Shown: positions 12,501 to 27,500, counted from the stretch's first letter. The stretch: DNA of 64,000 bases from Diplosphaera chodatii (GCA_032358165.1 JAALGY010000016.1:372001-436000); one strand, 5' to 3'. The notes: generated from the letters alone by a model not told the origin. Numbers and translations: made by a program.

Positions 12501-15500
12501 GCTGTTGAATGACGGTGGTGTCTTACTACAGTGTAGCTCAAGGGCGTGTGCGCTTACGCGTGGCTGTCTGCTCTGCAGCTTGTGCGTAAATTGCTCATAT
12601 CGGTGACGGCCGCGGCAACAGACCCCCAACTCGCAAACGAGGCCCAACCCTTCGCCCACCACATGGCACGCCACCTCGCCATGCTGCTGGCAGTGGGTGC
12701 GTTTCCTCCGGCACACTCCTGTCGGCTGCGTGTGCCTGCATGAAGCCCCTGGTTGGTCGGATCATTCATGGCATGGTGTTGCAGGGCGCTGCCATCACTG
12801 AGAATGTCCCAAAGTGCTGCAGGGCTGACAGGGCAGTCTGCCATCACAGCGCGCCCGCCGCCGCCCGCCGCCCGCCCCGGTGCCCAGCCGGGCGCAGTGT
12901 TGGCAATCAATGGCACGGCGACAGACGGGCAGTTCAACCCGATGCTGTACCTGGACGTCCTGATGGAGGTGTGCAGCACCAGTCTGGAAATGGCAAAACA
13001 CCGATCCACAGTGGCCTTTTGCCATGCACAGAGGACATCAGTCCGATAATATGGTGCAGTTATGCCGACTCGACGTGTACATGCGCATGCTGAGCCCCTC
13101 GATCACCTCAGCATTGCAACCTCTGGCTCTTCAACCATCAGCATGACTGGCAACCATCCAGGTGATCACCATGGACGGGCGGCAATCGGACGCGGGGCTC
13201 GAGTGCCTGGGCGTGTTCTTGGACACCCTGCAGCTGCTGACCGGGGCGCGCGAACGCCACCGCATCCCCGTCGAGCCGCCGCCGAAGAGCGCCGCTGCTG
13301 CGGTGCCGCCGCCGCCGCAGCCCGCGCCCAGCCCACAGCCTGACTCCGCCACAGGCCTGGTACTACTGGCTCCAGCCCCAGGGCCGCCCGTAGCTCCCGC
13401 TGCAGCGGCCGCCGACGCGGGGCAGGCCGCCAAACCCAAACCCTCGGCACCGCCAGAACAGCAGCAGGGGGCGGAGGCGGGGGAGGAGGCGGCCGCGGAC
13501 CTGCAGTGGCGCGTGGCGGTGCGGGAGCTGCTGCCCAGGGTGCTGCACCTGTGCTACGGCCCCGCCTGGGCCACACGCCTCGGGGGCGTTGCCGCCCTGG
13601 AGCTGCTGACCGAAAAGTGAGCTTTCCAGCTTCCAGCTTGACCGGTGGCTCTTGTCATTGCAGCACTCTGGTGAACCTATCAAGTTGCTCGAGCTGACAC
13701 AATGCACCTTAAGAGCGCATGTTGCTGACATGCTGTACTGCATCGCAGGCTGCCGCCGGCGCCGCTGGTGGGCGTGCTGCCGGAAACGATCCGCGCGCTG
13801 CTTGCTGTGGTGCAGGCGGGGCCCACCTATGCAGCATCACGCCGTGAGCGGGTGCGAACTCGACGACCGCGCTTTCACATGTTTCATTTCATATGTTCAC
13901 GCCCCACATATTGCTCTGCTTCCAAGGTGCGGCAAGGCGCAAATCATAGTCAGCCCATCGTACAGCCCAGCCGTTGCCTTTTAGGTGTCAGCCGCCCTGG
14001 AGACGCTGCTCCGCAAGGCCCTGCTGCGGCCATTGCCAGAGGTGGCCGATGACAGCAAGGCCGAGGCACCAGCCCTGCCGCCAGCCGCAGAGGCAGATCA
14101 GGTATACGCTCATCACGACAGCCTCATGCGACACCTACGGGGCCCCGCTCGCAACTCCCATGACACCATGCGTTGTCAGTATAGCATATGCACACCCAGT
14201 ACACTGCCCCAGCAGGGCCCCAACCGTGCTGAGATCGAGTGGGACAAAGCCATGGCGGCGGAGCATCCAGCGGGCACCCCGGTGTCACAGCTGGCGGGCG
14301 CCGCATCAGCCACATCCGCTGCGCTCGGCGCAAAAGCCACGCCAGCATCCACTGCCGCCGGCGGCGGCGTTGCAGCTGCAGCCGGCACCACGCCAGCATC
14401 CATAGGAGGCGGCAAGGTATGGCGCCTTGTCGCGCACATGTCCGCGTGCCGTTCTGGAAGGGACTCATGTTACCGGTGGACAGCTGAGATTCATTTGTCC
14501 GAGTTCAACTGGCAGCAGCCGGCGGCAGACCCTCCGGCAGAGGCCTCCGCCGAGCCCGAGACGCCGGCTACTCGGCGGGACAAGTCGCCCGCGGCCGCCA
14601 GCGTGCGGCCCAGCCGAGCGAGCAGCAAGCGCGGCCGCGCTGGCACGCGTCGCAGCCCCGCAGCGGCTGCCGAGGACGAGGATGAAGCCGTGGACGGTGA
14701 AGATGATGACGAAGATGACAAGGTGCAGTGCTCCAGTGTGCCTGCGTGCCATCCCTATGTGCCGCAGCCCTGGACTCTACAGTCAAGTTGCCACCGCCTG
14801 CAGCGTGCTGAGCAGCTGCACCATGTGCAGGAGGGCAAAGCAGAGCCCACATCCAAGTCTGCCAGCCCCGAGGCGCGCAACGAGGGCGGCGCCTCGGCTG
14901 ATGAAGACGGCACTGAAGACATGGACGAGGACGGCGACGAAGACGGCGAGGAGGACGAGGGGGGCGAGGACAAGCCGCGCGCAAAGCGGGGCACCTCCCG
15001 CGCCGCCGCCTCCCGCGGCAAGAAGGGTGCGGATGCTACAGAGGTCACACCCAGGCTTGACTCATGCCTGGCCAAACACCCCGGTGTCCCAGCGAGTGCA
15101 TCACACGCGGTTGTGTTTTGGCAACTTGGCACTATTTGTCAGGGTGGTTGCCACAGTGGCTGTTTTACAGGAGGTGTCACGACTTGCTGGCAGGTGCTGT
15201 GGCCAAGAAGGCTCCGGAGAAGCGGACGCCTGCGGGGCGCGGCGGCAGGGGGCGCGGCCGCGGGGCAGCGGCCAGGCGCGAGACGTCAGCCAAGCCCGGC
15301 CGCGGGCGCGGCAGGGTGAGCTTTCTCGTGTCACCCAATCGACGTGCTTCACTCCAACCATTGTTGGTTTACCAGTACGTCGACTTTGTGTATGAGAAGT
15401 GAAGGGGATACGCAGCAAAGTATGGCATGTGCAGGGCGCCTCAGCCGCTAAGGCGTCACCGCAAGAGAAGGAGAAGTCGGTGCCTGCGACAGTCAAGCGC

Positions 15501-18500
15501 AAGTCCGCAGCTGCACTGAAGGCCGAGAAGGCCGAGAAGGCCAAGCAGAAGGCTGCAAAGGTTTGGACGGCATACAAGGCATGCAGCAAATCGCAGCAAA
15601 GCAGTCCGAAATAGATTTTCTTGAGGTGCTGACAAGCTGCCGAAACCCTGGCTGGCATTGCACAGGCCAAGGGTGCCAAGGGTCGCAGCGCGCGAGCCTC
15701 GCTGCGTGCGGCCACACGTCAGGAGTCTATCTCGCAGCAGACATCAGAAGCTGAGGACAATGACGAAGAGGCTGGCGGTGCCGGCAGTGATGTGAGTTTG
15801 CAGAGCACTTGGAGCATGAGACATACCATGCCAGGTCGAAGGGTGTACTGCACCAGGCCCTTGCTGCTCCACTGGTAGCTGCTGTGTACACACCTAGAGC
15901 TTGATACACGTTTGTTCACCTTGCTACGTGCAATACACACGTCCTTACTTGATGCTGTCCATGCGCTGTTGCAGGATGGCAGCGAGCATGAGGATGCTGT
16001 TGCCGCCTCTGCAGCAGCCACGCCCGCGCCCGCCAGCCCTGTAGCCAGCGATGCTGACACTGCGCTCACGCCGCCCAAGGATGCAAAGGGTGCGCTGGCT
16101 TTGACGCTCTGTAACTCATTCAGCAGATGACTTGACAGCAAGGTACGTTTAGATGTGTCAGGCATTGTGCAGGGGGCTGCGTGCAAGCCCTCGATGACGG
16201 TCACTGGCCATCAGGCGGTATACTGACCTTCACTATGTGTGTCTGCCACAGTCAAGGACGACGAGGATGAGGACAATGCAGCTGCAGAAGTGTCCAAGAC
16301 TCCTGCAGCGGCCGAGACTCCCGTCCCTGCTGAGCGTGCCGAGGATGGAGGCGTGCCCAGCGGCGCGGCGGCGGCTGGCCCAGAGGCAATGGACACGGAT
16401 GCGGTTGCGCCTGCTGCTGCTGCTGAGGTGCTGCTGGTGCATCTTCCTCCACTGTGCGCGCATGTCGTTCCTTGCAACATTCTCCCACCAGTACTCATGT
16501 GCAGGTGGGTTGCAACAGTCTTAGTGTTGACATCGTCGAGAGGCAGTAAAATTGGAAGCCTGTGTTGTGCAGGTCAAACGGCAGGACTCTGTAGTGGCTG
16601 GCGCGGCGGAGGCGGCAGCGCTTGTCACGGTGGGGCCGTCTGGCCACCTGTTGATTCGTGGCGCTGAAGTCTTGACGCTGCATCACTGAGTAGGGACAAA
16701 TTGCGCATTATGCCATTGAGCAAGCACTCATCAGCATCCTGGTGAAAGCCCCTGTACACCGGCAGTGCTGAGTGCAGGCACCAAGCGGCACCACCAGTCT
16801 TGGCCAGGCGCCGCCTGCGGCTGCCCCTGCGCCGCTGGCAGACGCCGCTGCAGCTGTGGTGGAGCCGGCCGACACCTCTGCCGGGGTGGTGTGCTGACAG
16901 CTTGCCTGCACCTCTCTCACGTTCGTTGTCACCATGCGTCGTTCGGCACCGTGTGCATGTTGTGCAGCAGCTGCAAAGCCATTTTTGCATGTGAGTTGCG
17001 CTGCATGCACCTTGCACCCTGAAGCAAGCAATATGTAACATTCTTGCACGTTCCAGGATTCTTGCACGTTTCAGGGTCTGGCGGAGGGCGTCAGCCCCGC
17101 GGACCTGCAGTCAGTGCTGCAGGCGCTGGCGCACGCGCTATTCGCGCCGCACACCGCCCCCGCCACCCGGCAGACCGCCGACGAGTGCCTCAAGGTGTGC
17201 GGCGCTCCCACTTGCTGCCTGTTCGTTGATGTCTCAGCCGGACTGATGGTCTCAGATCCGCCGTCCACAGTGCTCCCATGACAAAGGTGCATGGTTTCTC
17301 GAGAGTGGCAGGGCTGGTGAGCAGCACGATTTTAATCAAGTCAGAAATGTGAAGTAAAATGTAACGAGCTCGGTCAGTGTGGCCCTCATTTCTGATCCGG
17401 ATTTAAGCAAAAATACAGGTTGAAAACGGTCGGATGACTGTACCATCTCTTCTTGCAGCTGATCTGTGCGGCAACGGGGGAGAGCGCAGCGGCGCTGCTG
17501 GGCCCGCTGACGGGGGGCCTGGTGGGGGAGGCGCTGCGCCGCCACGGCTGCCGCCTGCTGCCCGTCGCGGCGCCCGCCACGCTGCTGGGCCACGCCGCCG
17601 TGGTCACCTACTGCCTGCAGCAGCGGCCCGCGCTCCTGCCCCTGTCCCCGGTGCGGCACACGCCCTGGGTAGCTCATGTGCCGTGGCAGTAACGGACTCC
17701 TACATCTATGCAGTGGCATGGCCTGGGAATGCAAGCAGGCAGCTGCCTATCAGTGCGCATAAGCAAGCGGCAGCTGGCCGGACACCTTGTCTTCTGCACA
17801 AAGTGTGTTGGCAAGCCTGACTGAAGTCATCTCTGGCCCCCCTGCAGGAGCTGGTGCAGGTGCTGAGCGACGCGTACGTGGTGCTGGACTGGGACGACCG
17901 CACCCTGGCCGCCAAGCTGCTGCCGGTGGCGGCGACGCAGCGGCAGCCGCCCGGCGACGCGCCCCGGGACGTGCGCCGCGCCTGCATCCGCCTCCTGTCC
18001 GCCGCGCTCGCCTGGTCCGAGTTCAGGTGCGCTTTTGCATCCAATGCTTCGTTGCTGCCGGAGCAAGCGTGCGCTGGCCTCTGCTGCGTTGAGCTTTGTC
18101 GCTTGCTGCTGCTGTTTGCTTACACAGGTCGTGTTGCCTGCAAGCCTCCTGCAGATGACGGGCGATGCACCTTGCCAAACATCAGGTGTGGTGCTGGTCA
18201 TGACGCGGAAGGGCTGCCGTTCATGCAGGAACTCGGCGGACCTGACGGTGCAGCCGCTGCGGGACAACGTGATGCAGCTGTTCTTCAAGCGGCTGACCAG
18301 CCACGACACAGAGCTGGTGGAGGCGGCGCGCGCGGGCCTGGCCGCCGTGGTTGCCCACCAGCGCATGCCCAAGCAGCTGCTGCAGGTGCGGAGGGCCCCG
18401 GATGCCTGACTCGCGTGAGTGAATGGCTACATGCACTTGTTAGATGAAGTGCTGAGGTGTCACAGCTGTTGACACCTTGTTGAATGGTGTCGCACGAAGC

Positions 18501-21500
18501 AAGTCATCCTGCTATCCAATGTGGGCTGCCCACGACATTGCAGCAGGCAAGCCAGCCAGACTCCCCGTGACCTTCCAGTTTACACATCTGAGCGCCCCGT
18601 GCTCTGGTCGGGGCGACGGCGCTGTGATATCCAACTTGCTGATGTGGTCCCCTGTGGTGCGCAGGCAAGCCTGCGGCCGGTGCTGGCCAACCTGGCATTT
18701 CACTACAAGCTGGACCTCACGGTGCTGCGGGCGCTGCAGCACCTGCTGGCGCTGCTGTCCTCCTGGTTCAACGTCACCCTGGGTGCGCCACTGCTGTGCT
18801 GCATATGGTCCAGCTGCAGCCCTGATGGCAGGCTAGACCTGCAGCGCTGCTTGCTGCCACTTGCTGCCACCAGGCTTGAAACGCTGTTCCCGCCTGACCA
18901 GGAATTCCAGCCATGGTGTGCGATCGACCTAGCTGTCCAATATGACGCCAAGCTCCGTGCCGACCCACAGGCGAGAAGCTGATAGAGCACCTGAAGGCGT
19001 GGCTGGAGCCCGAGAAGCTGGCGGCGCAGGAGTGCGCCTGGCAGCCGGGGCAGGCGCCCGAGATCGCGGCCGCCATCCTGGAGCTGTTCCACCTGCTGCC
19101 GCCGCAGGCCGCCGGCTTCCTGCACTCCAAGGGTGCAGAATGAGGCATTGGTGTCTCAGCTGTTGGTACTAATTCTAGCACATGTGCGAGCCATCAGCCG
19201 TGCCGCTGTGGCAGATGTATCGGGTATTGCAGAGGAGTCGGAGCTGATTTACCCATTGCCTTGCAGCGGGCAGTGGCCTCCTTCCAACAATGGACACATT
19301 TCGGTAACATATCACTCGTTAAGTCATGGAGGAGTCAGGGAGATGGTGTATGGTTTGCGCGCAGTCCACGGTATCATGGTACCATGGTCACCAGGCGCGG
19401 GGGGCCCCAGTCAGCCGCGCCACATGGCGCAGTTCACACTGCTGGCCCGGTATGCTGTGCTGACTGCCTTGCTTTGCGGCACCATACAGAGGACCGTCCG
19501 GGGCTGGTGGTGCTGACCATCGAGCTGGAGGGGGCGCTGCTGGCGACGGCGGGGCCGCCCACGCCTGCCAAGCTGACCAGTCCCTACCGCGCGCCGCTCA
19601 CCAAGTTCCTCAACAAGTACGCCGGCGACAGCATCGCCTACTTCCTGGACCCCACACGCATGCTGGTGAGGCGGCTTTTGGAACACTGGCGCGCCTGCCT
19701 GCCTTTGTCTCTTGACTTTGGTGTGCAAAGCCATGAGGCACTGCCAGCCGCAAGCTGCCTGAGTGACAAGGGTCCTATGCTAACACACACTAACAAGGTC
19801 ATCACACAGCCCTCCATCGTCTGACAAAGCCTCTGCACCGTTGCACAGCGCTGGTGTGCTCACATCTTGTGCGCCTGGTGCAGAACCCGGCCTACTTCCT
19901 GCGCTTCCTCGACATCCTGCGGTCAACTGAGGGGGAGCCACTGCTGGAGCAGCTGCTGCAGTCGGAGGACAAGCTGGCCGCGCTGCTGCCGCCGCCCCCA
20001 CCCGGTGCGCGGCTAATCCCAGCCCTGGACAAGGGTACCAGTTGGCTGATCCTCTGGTGGTGTCAAGCACATGCATGTGGTATAGGGGTGTCATCCGTAG
20101 ATACTGACCAAAACCTCCATAGGTTCAACGTATTCGACCCTCAGCTTGCTGACATTGCACGCTGGTGTCGCTTTTCAGGCACTGCGATCACGGGCCCTAG
20201 GGGGGAGGCGCCCTTCCACACGCTGCAGCTGCTGGAGGCGGTCATCGAGCTCCGGCCGCAGTGGCTGCCGCAGCGCATGTTCGACCTGCTCATGGAGCGC
20301 TGGCGCCACCCCGACCGCGCCGCCCGGTGAGCTTGATCGTCTTCGTTTGTGGTACTGATGTTTTACTGGTCAACATCCAGCAGCACATCAGCCTGGTTGC
20401 CCGTCAACAGTGCCATGTCGTCAGACTGATAATGTAGTTCTGCAACAAAGGTTCAGGTAGATGCAAGATTGAATACTTGCCATGTCAAATACAGAGTCAC
20501 AAGATATGTGTGGTTGTGCCCCCCTGCAGCGTGTCACAGGAGGAGACGCTGCCGCGGCACCAGCTGCTGGAGTCGCGCCGCCTGGCGGCCTGCATCCTGG
20601 CGTACGTGTCCTGCCACCACGACGCTGTGTCGCCCCTCTTCGAGCTGCTCGCCGCGCTGGAGGCGCCTACCGCCGTCGACTTCAGCTTCGTGCTGGACGC
20701 GTACGAGGGCTTTGCCAAGAGCTTCTCTGCTGCCGCGAAGGCCAAGGTGTGCGGGACCTGCGTACCTGGCACAGTCAGCTTCATGTTTCCCGCACATGGC
20801 ACATATCAGCAACATGCAGACCTGCCACAGGCACCCCCTGGATTGTAGTGGAATATGGCCGGCAGCTCCCATCACGCACGCGATGCAACAAGGTCACCGA
20901 AGTGCCCAAGAAGCAGAATCACATAATGCAGCATTTACCTGTAACCTGTGGGTTGAAAGGCGTCGTGACAACCCTTCGTCTGCCCGCAGGTGGTCACCTA
21001 CTTCCTGGACCTGGCGGTGGAGAAGCAGGCGCCGCAGAGGCACCTGGCGATGGCGCTGCGCTGCATTGTGCTGCCCATGCTGGAGGGGGCTGCCGATGCC
21101 AAGCAGCAGGTGTTCATTGCACCATTTGTATCACCTTCATTCACAGACCGAGCCACTTCTGGGTGTAGCTTGCCGTGCACACGATGGTAGGCGACCACAA
21201 GGCCTTGCAGCTGCAGCAGGTATGCGCGACCTTGCTGAAACTGTTCGGGGTCTTCAGACTGCACAAGGAGCCCCCTCGCCCAGCATGCAGCGTTCTGCAA
21301 TGCAGGTGCTGACGCCGGGCATGCTGCACATCATCTTCCGCCGCATCTGCGACCCCGACAACCCCAATAACCTGGCAGGTGACACACCTGCTTTTCGAGG
21401 TGTTAGCCCGCTGACTTGTGCAGGATATGTTGGACGCCTCGCCCGACCAGAGGATGTCACCACGTATGCCACTGACGCCAGCTCTGTGGGACTGCAGCCA

Positions 21501-24500
21501 CGTACGACGAGGAGCTGAAGACGGGGCTGCTGCAGCTGGCGTGCTGCCTGATCCGCACCGCCGCCCCGCTGCTGCAGGAGCACCGCAAGGAGCTCCTGTC
21601 CTTCGGCTGGAACCACCTGAAGCGTGACGGCAGCAGCTGCAAGTACCACGCCTTCCTCGCCGTCGCGCGCTTCCTGGTCGCCTTCCACGCGCCTGAGAAG
21701 ATCACGCTGCAGGTCAGCGCTGCATCAGAGCTTAACATGCTACCCCTTGACCTGATGTAACGACACAGCTTCTCGTATGAACCCGATGACAGGCTGTGCT
21801 TCCGGGTCTCACGCTTGGCCCATTGCACACGCTTGGCCTGCAACCACCTGCCCGGGCTCTGGCCGCAGCACTGGTGGTGAAGTCAGTGTGCTGTTGGTGG
21901 TGTCCATCGTGTGGTAGCCGTCGTGTCGCAGGTGTTCGTGGCGCTGCTGCGGGCGGTGCAGCCGGACGCCAAGCGGCCGCTGGTGCGGGAGGCGCTGGAC
22001 ATCCTGACCCCCGCGCTGCCCACCCGCCTGGCCCCAGGTCTGCCCTGTGCATGCTCAGGAATTAGCCCGACTGAATCTCTGACCATTGTGCGTACCGCTG
22101 GCATACCAGCCCCTTACCTGCAAGATCGTGGATGTCTTGGGCCGCAGTCTGCTGGCACGACCCTATGCAGCTGCTCCCTCAGACGTGCGAGCCGCCTGCC
22201 CTGCAGTGGAGGCGGGCGAGTTCCCCAAGTGGAGCAGGTACGTGAAGAAGGTGTCCAACGAGGAGGCGGGGTCGCTGCACCAGCTGGTGCACATCTGGGC
22301 CACCATCGTGTGCCACGCCGACATGTTCACCTCCAGCCGCGGCGCCTTCACACCACAGATGGTCCACAGCCTGCAGCGCCTGGGTGAGCGTCAGCGACGT
22401 TGCCACATCGCACCAAATGTGGCCTGATGGCGTTCACCACCTGCCGACTGCCGTAGCCTGCTAGTGTTGTGAACTTGATCCGGCGGTGGTGCTCTGGTTA
22501 CTGCTCACATGTGTTACATAGTGTCATATACAGTGTGGCTGACAATGGCAAATGTGTTTGCAGGCCTGACGAATGGCGCGACCCAGGAGAACCGGCGCCT
22601 GTCCATTGACCTGGCAGGGCTCATCATCTACTGGGAGCAGAAGGCCATCGAGGCCGGCGCCACTGCTGTGCAGGTCCGACCCAAATATCAGCAGCTGCTG
22701 TCACTGGTGCAACTGCTCGACACTGCGACGATACTGCCTTCTTCTGACGCAAAACATTAGCTCCCCGGGCGGGTGGCGACTGACCATACTTCAGAGTGGC
22801 ATGTGGCACACGCTTCAGAAATGTCGTGGCGATGTCGGCCCTCTGGTGCGTCTGTCTGCAGGCAAGCTCTCCCACGGCTAGCCGCAAGCGGCCACGCGAT
22901 GAGGCTGAGCCCAGCAGCAGCGCCCCGGTGTCCTCAGAGGGCGGGGGCCTGCCCTCAGGCGCAGCGCGGCTGTCACGCCTCAGGTGCTGCGGATGCTCTT
23001 GCTTGATCTCATCACCAGTCGTGAGATCCAATGGCTTATCAGGTGAGCACTGGAGGTTATCAGCCTGTTCGAGCCTGCACTGATGGCTGAGCCGAGAGAC
23101 TCCTGCTTTCATATGCAGTGCTGCTGACGACGACAACACCGCGGACGAGCCATTTGCAAAGCAGCTGCGAGTGAGCGACGCCGACCTCGCCACTCCACGT
23201 GCGCTGTCTGACTGACTCCAATTTCCAGCTTGTGCACAAGCACCGGCATGCACAATAGAAGTACTTTTGATAGTAGGAGGAAACTGTGGAACACAGCATC
23301 TGTTTATGGACGTGCAATGCTATTGCAGGTATTGCACCAGTGGATGCGTCAGGGTCGGTTGCCGCCGCTGCTGCTGCGGCTGGCGAGGCCAAGCTGCTGG
23401 CCGACACCGAGCTGCAGATGCGAGGCAGCGCCGGGATCCAGTGCGTAGTCAGCTTGCCCTCTACGGCTCGACATGTTGGCATGCATCTGCGAAGCTCGAC
23501 TGCCATGCATGACAACATAAAGTCCTGTGCATTGCAGAGCAGGCTCTGCTGTCGTAGCAGCTTCACCTTCAGCCTGCTAGTACCTGTTGCTCGGCCCCAG
23601 ATGTGAGTTGAATGGGCAGTCCTACACCGTGTGCTGATGCTGTGCCACGCATGCCTAGGGATGGAGCCGGCGAGCGGCTGCCGATGCACATGGCGGAGGC
23701 GCTGGTGAACTTCCTGGCGCGCATGGCGTTCCTGCTGGCGAACGACGGGCGGGACGCTGACGTGGCGGCACTGCGCGCGCACACGCTCGCGCTGCTGTCG
23801 GAGGCCCTGGACCTGTGGCCCACGGTGAGAAGTGCCCGTCAAACACATTGGGGAACAGCTCCAGTCGTCTGCACCACCTGCCACGCTGCCCTGCATGCCA
23901 TGGCTGTGGCACCTACCAGCGCAGGACAGCCACTCAGTGTGCAGGTTGCACATTTGTCTGTAGGAGCGTCTGCTGCGCTTAGCCGATGATCTTAAAGCAG
24001 GAACTGGCAGGCCGCTGTCATGTGACTGAGGCTTGGCTGCTCACTGTATGCGCACAGCCGAGCTTTGTGGGTCTCTGGCCTGCAGGTGAAGATCCGGCTG
24101 TCATACATGGAGCGCCTGCTGCAGCAGGCCGCCCAGGCAGTGCAGGCAGCAGCTGCAGCCCAGCAGCCCCAGGGTGGCCGCGACCAGCAGGCTGCGCAGC
24201 ATGCAGCCCAGGTATGCTGCACGGCTCATATTCTGCAAGTTGCCTTTGCACAAGAGAGCACTGTGCAAAGTCACCAACCACACCCTACACAGCTGGCACC
24301 TTGCAACGGGTACAGTGGCAACTTATGTAGCCCGCTGAACCAAAGTGATGTGTGCTTCAATCATGCTCGCCATCCCGGAGTTTTGGTGGCAGATCGTTGC
24401 TTGTTGCGTGCTTTTTACAGGCGGCCCAGTCACACCGCTCGGCGCTGCAGATCGGCCTCAATGTGGTGAACCGGGTGCTGGCTGCACAGCCACGCGAGTT

Positions 24501-27500
24501 CGTGCTGGACACCACCAACAGCGGTAGGAACTTTGCTTCATCTCCTAGGAATTATCAACAATTGCTGCACGGCAGCCTCGGGCACTTATTCCCGATGTCT
24601 CCTGCTATTCCGATGCATTATCACAACCACAGGCGCGCGGCACATCATGATGCTGCTGGAGCCGGCGTTCGGCTGCGCCGCGCCCACGGTGCCAGAGCTG
24701 CTGGCCAAGGTGCTGGCGCGGCTGTACACCGCCTTCCCGCCTGGCACCGACCTGCCGCAGGAGGTGTGCGGGGCACTCGATATGCGTGGCATTGGTGTCG
24801 GCTTTGCTTGCCAAAGTGCACCCTCAAGCAACACACAACACACATGGACAGCGGCTGCAAAACTGTGCCTGTTGACGTGACGCCACCCTGGTACGCTGCG
24901 CAGGCGGCGGACATCCAGGCGCGGGTGGTAGAGCTAATGCGGGGGGCGCTGGCGCGGGCGGCGGACCCCAAGGAGCCCATGACCCCCGGCGACCTGCTGC
25001 GCCTGGCCGCCACCGTGCGCGTGCTGGAGGCGCTAGCGCCGGTGGGTCGGGCTCAGGGTCTAGGGTGGCTTCTCTCCTGCAAACATTGGGCAATGACTTG
25101 CTGTTCTGGACATTGCAGGGTGCCCGGCATGCCGCCTTGTCTGCTGGAAGCATGGCCGAGGTCGAGTGTTGTCACATCCAACCCTCGAGGTCGTCAGCAT
25201 GCTGAAGTAAACAGTGGGCACCCCTATCCAGGTCGTACCCCAACATGTCGACGAGCTGTGGGTGATGGGCCTGGTTTCTGCGCTGTTCCGGCTGGCGTCG
25301 GACCACAGCAATGCGAAGAACGGCGGCGGCCCCATCATCCGGCAGGACCCCAACGTGCCCCGCCTCGCTGAGCGGTGTGCTTGGCCATGTGCTACCTTGT
25401 CCACTGTTGGGTATGCCAGCCTTGTCCGAACACGACAGCAGTCATGCCTTCGAGACCATGCACTGCTGTTAAGTGCCAGGCATATGCTCATCTGCTATAC
25501 AAGATCAACGACACCGCTCCGATACACTAACTGACGGGGTGCAGTGCCGACGGGGAGGAAGCATGGCAGCCGGACTACGCTTCACTGACCTGGGTGGTCC
25601 AGCACAGCCTGCGGCTGGGCGCTCCTCATGTGCTTGGCGACTCACACCGCAAGGTGCTGCGCAGTGCACATCAAGCGCATGGAAAGAGCATCACCTGCTG
25701 AACGTGAATTGCCATCCCGGCCGCTGCGTCATGTGGTCCAGCTCTTCTTGCAGTGTTCACGTGGTCCAGCCAGGCCTTTGCCGCTCATCGCACCCTGACT
25801 AAGTGCGTGGCGCACTGCAGAACTACTTCCTGCGGGCGATGGTGTGCATGATCACGGGGCAGCCGTCGCGGCTCACGGATCCAGCGGTGCTGATGGAGAT
25901 GCTGGCCATCGTGCGCTCCTGGCTGTTGTCGCCGCCGCCCTCCGGAGGTGCGTCCCCCGAGAACCCTTGCATCCTGTCAAGGCAGCCCTGCATATCATCA
26001 CTTTATGCTTGTTCGATGGCCCAGCCACAAAGATATATCATGCAGCTAGCAGCTGGCAAACGCGCTCCTCCATGCTCCAGCTTTGACCGCCGACAACTTC
26101 CAGGGACCCTCGTCACAGCACACAGTTACTCTACAGGCCTGAGCGAGAAGGAGTCGCACCTGTTCATGGAGCGGCTGGCGGCCCTGGAGCGGTCGGGCGC
26201 GACGGAGGGCCCCATCAAGGCCGCCTGGGAGGACGCCTTCCTGGACCTCACCTACCGCCTCATCACGCAGCCGCCCACCGAGGTGCGCCCCCGCACACCG
26301 CACCAGGTTCTGAGCATGCTCAGCATTTGCCGGCGCCGCCATGGAGTTGTTCAACAACTGCTGTTGCAACATGGGGCACTCCCTGGTAGGTAGTGTCAGG
26401 TTGCCAGCGTCAGGTTGCTGCTGCAGCATCCTTCTATGTCCATTACCAGCCGGCCTGCGCAACAACACCAAGTCATCAGCTGCACCTCAATCTTGGTGCT
26501 GCCGCTTTGCAGGCCAATCTGCACCTCAAGGCGTCCGCGTTCAGGGTGGAGCGCACCTTCCTGATCGGGCTGCGCGCCCAGAAGCCGGAGACGCGGCAGA
26601 AGTTCTTCGCGCTGTACAACGACCTGGTGCCTAAAACCATCTTTGACCGCCTCAAGTACATCTTCATGGACCAGGATTGGGAGCGGCTCAGCCACACCTT
26701 CTGGCTCAAGCAGGCGCAGGTGCGGCGATACAGTTTCCTGTGCATGTGTCTAAACCCCAGGCAGCACAGGTGCGGGCTTGTGCGCTTCTATGCTGCATCA
26801 GCAACATGCGCAAGGACACAGCCCTGAGGAGCTGCTGTGCTGCGGAAAGAACAGCAGCTGCTGGAGTGGCTGCCGTTTGTCTTGCTTGGTCCAGCACCTG
26901 GAGTGTTGCTGCAATGTTTCATGTTGGCTTGCTGCTATATCAACAGGACATGCTGCTGGCGCTGCTGGCGGAGGACCAGCCGCTGCACTTAGCCGGCCTC
27001 GGCGAGCCGGCGACCTCGCTCATCGACCGCATGCCGCGGGTGTGTCTGTTGCTGCAGTAGCCCTGGCGGTTGCCCCTGCACCCCTCCCGGCAGTCTTCTG
27101 ACATACGTTGCAAGCAGAGCCTGAAGTGCCTGCTTTTCAAGCACCAGAAGTGAGCCTATGTCAGCTGGATGTGGCTGCGCTCGTCAAGATGCCTGAAGCT
27201 GCTACATTGTGTCGCAGGTGCCACCGCCGCCGATCAAGCAGCGGGTGCCATCTAGCATGCAAGTTCAGCCAGCGCCAGCGGATGGGCAGCAGGGGGCCGC
27301 TGCACAACAGCAGCGGCAGGTGCTTAGCCCCAAGGCATCATCCTGTGTTGCTGCAAAAACCAGTTCTTCACTGTGTTTTGCAGCGTCCAACACTACAGTG
27401 GCGCTCCGTCATGCACAGGGCACTGCACAATGGTTGTCGTTCCTGAGCCTGCAGATGATGCTGGTGGGGCAGCCGTCAGGCAACCTGCCACCAGGGGTGG

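Noticed and set aside
13985..16888. A separate chromatin-type protein gene nested in TRA1
   Set aside because: Same strand, and the splice phases I traced run in frame from the upstream solenoid exon to the downstream one; no start or stop context separates it.
19375..19386. 12-bp perfect palindrome CATGGTACCATG
   Set aside because: Short and intronic; palindromes of this length are expected by chance in 64 kb.
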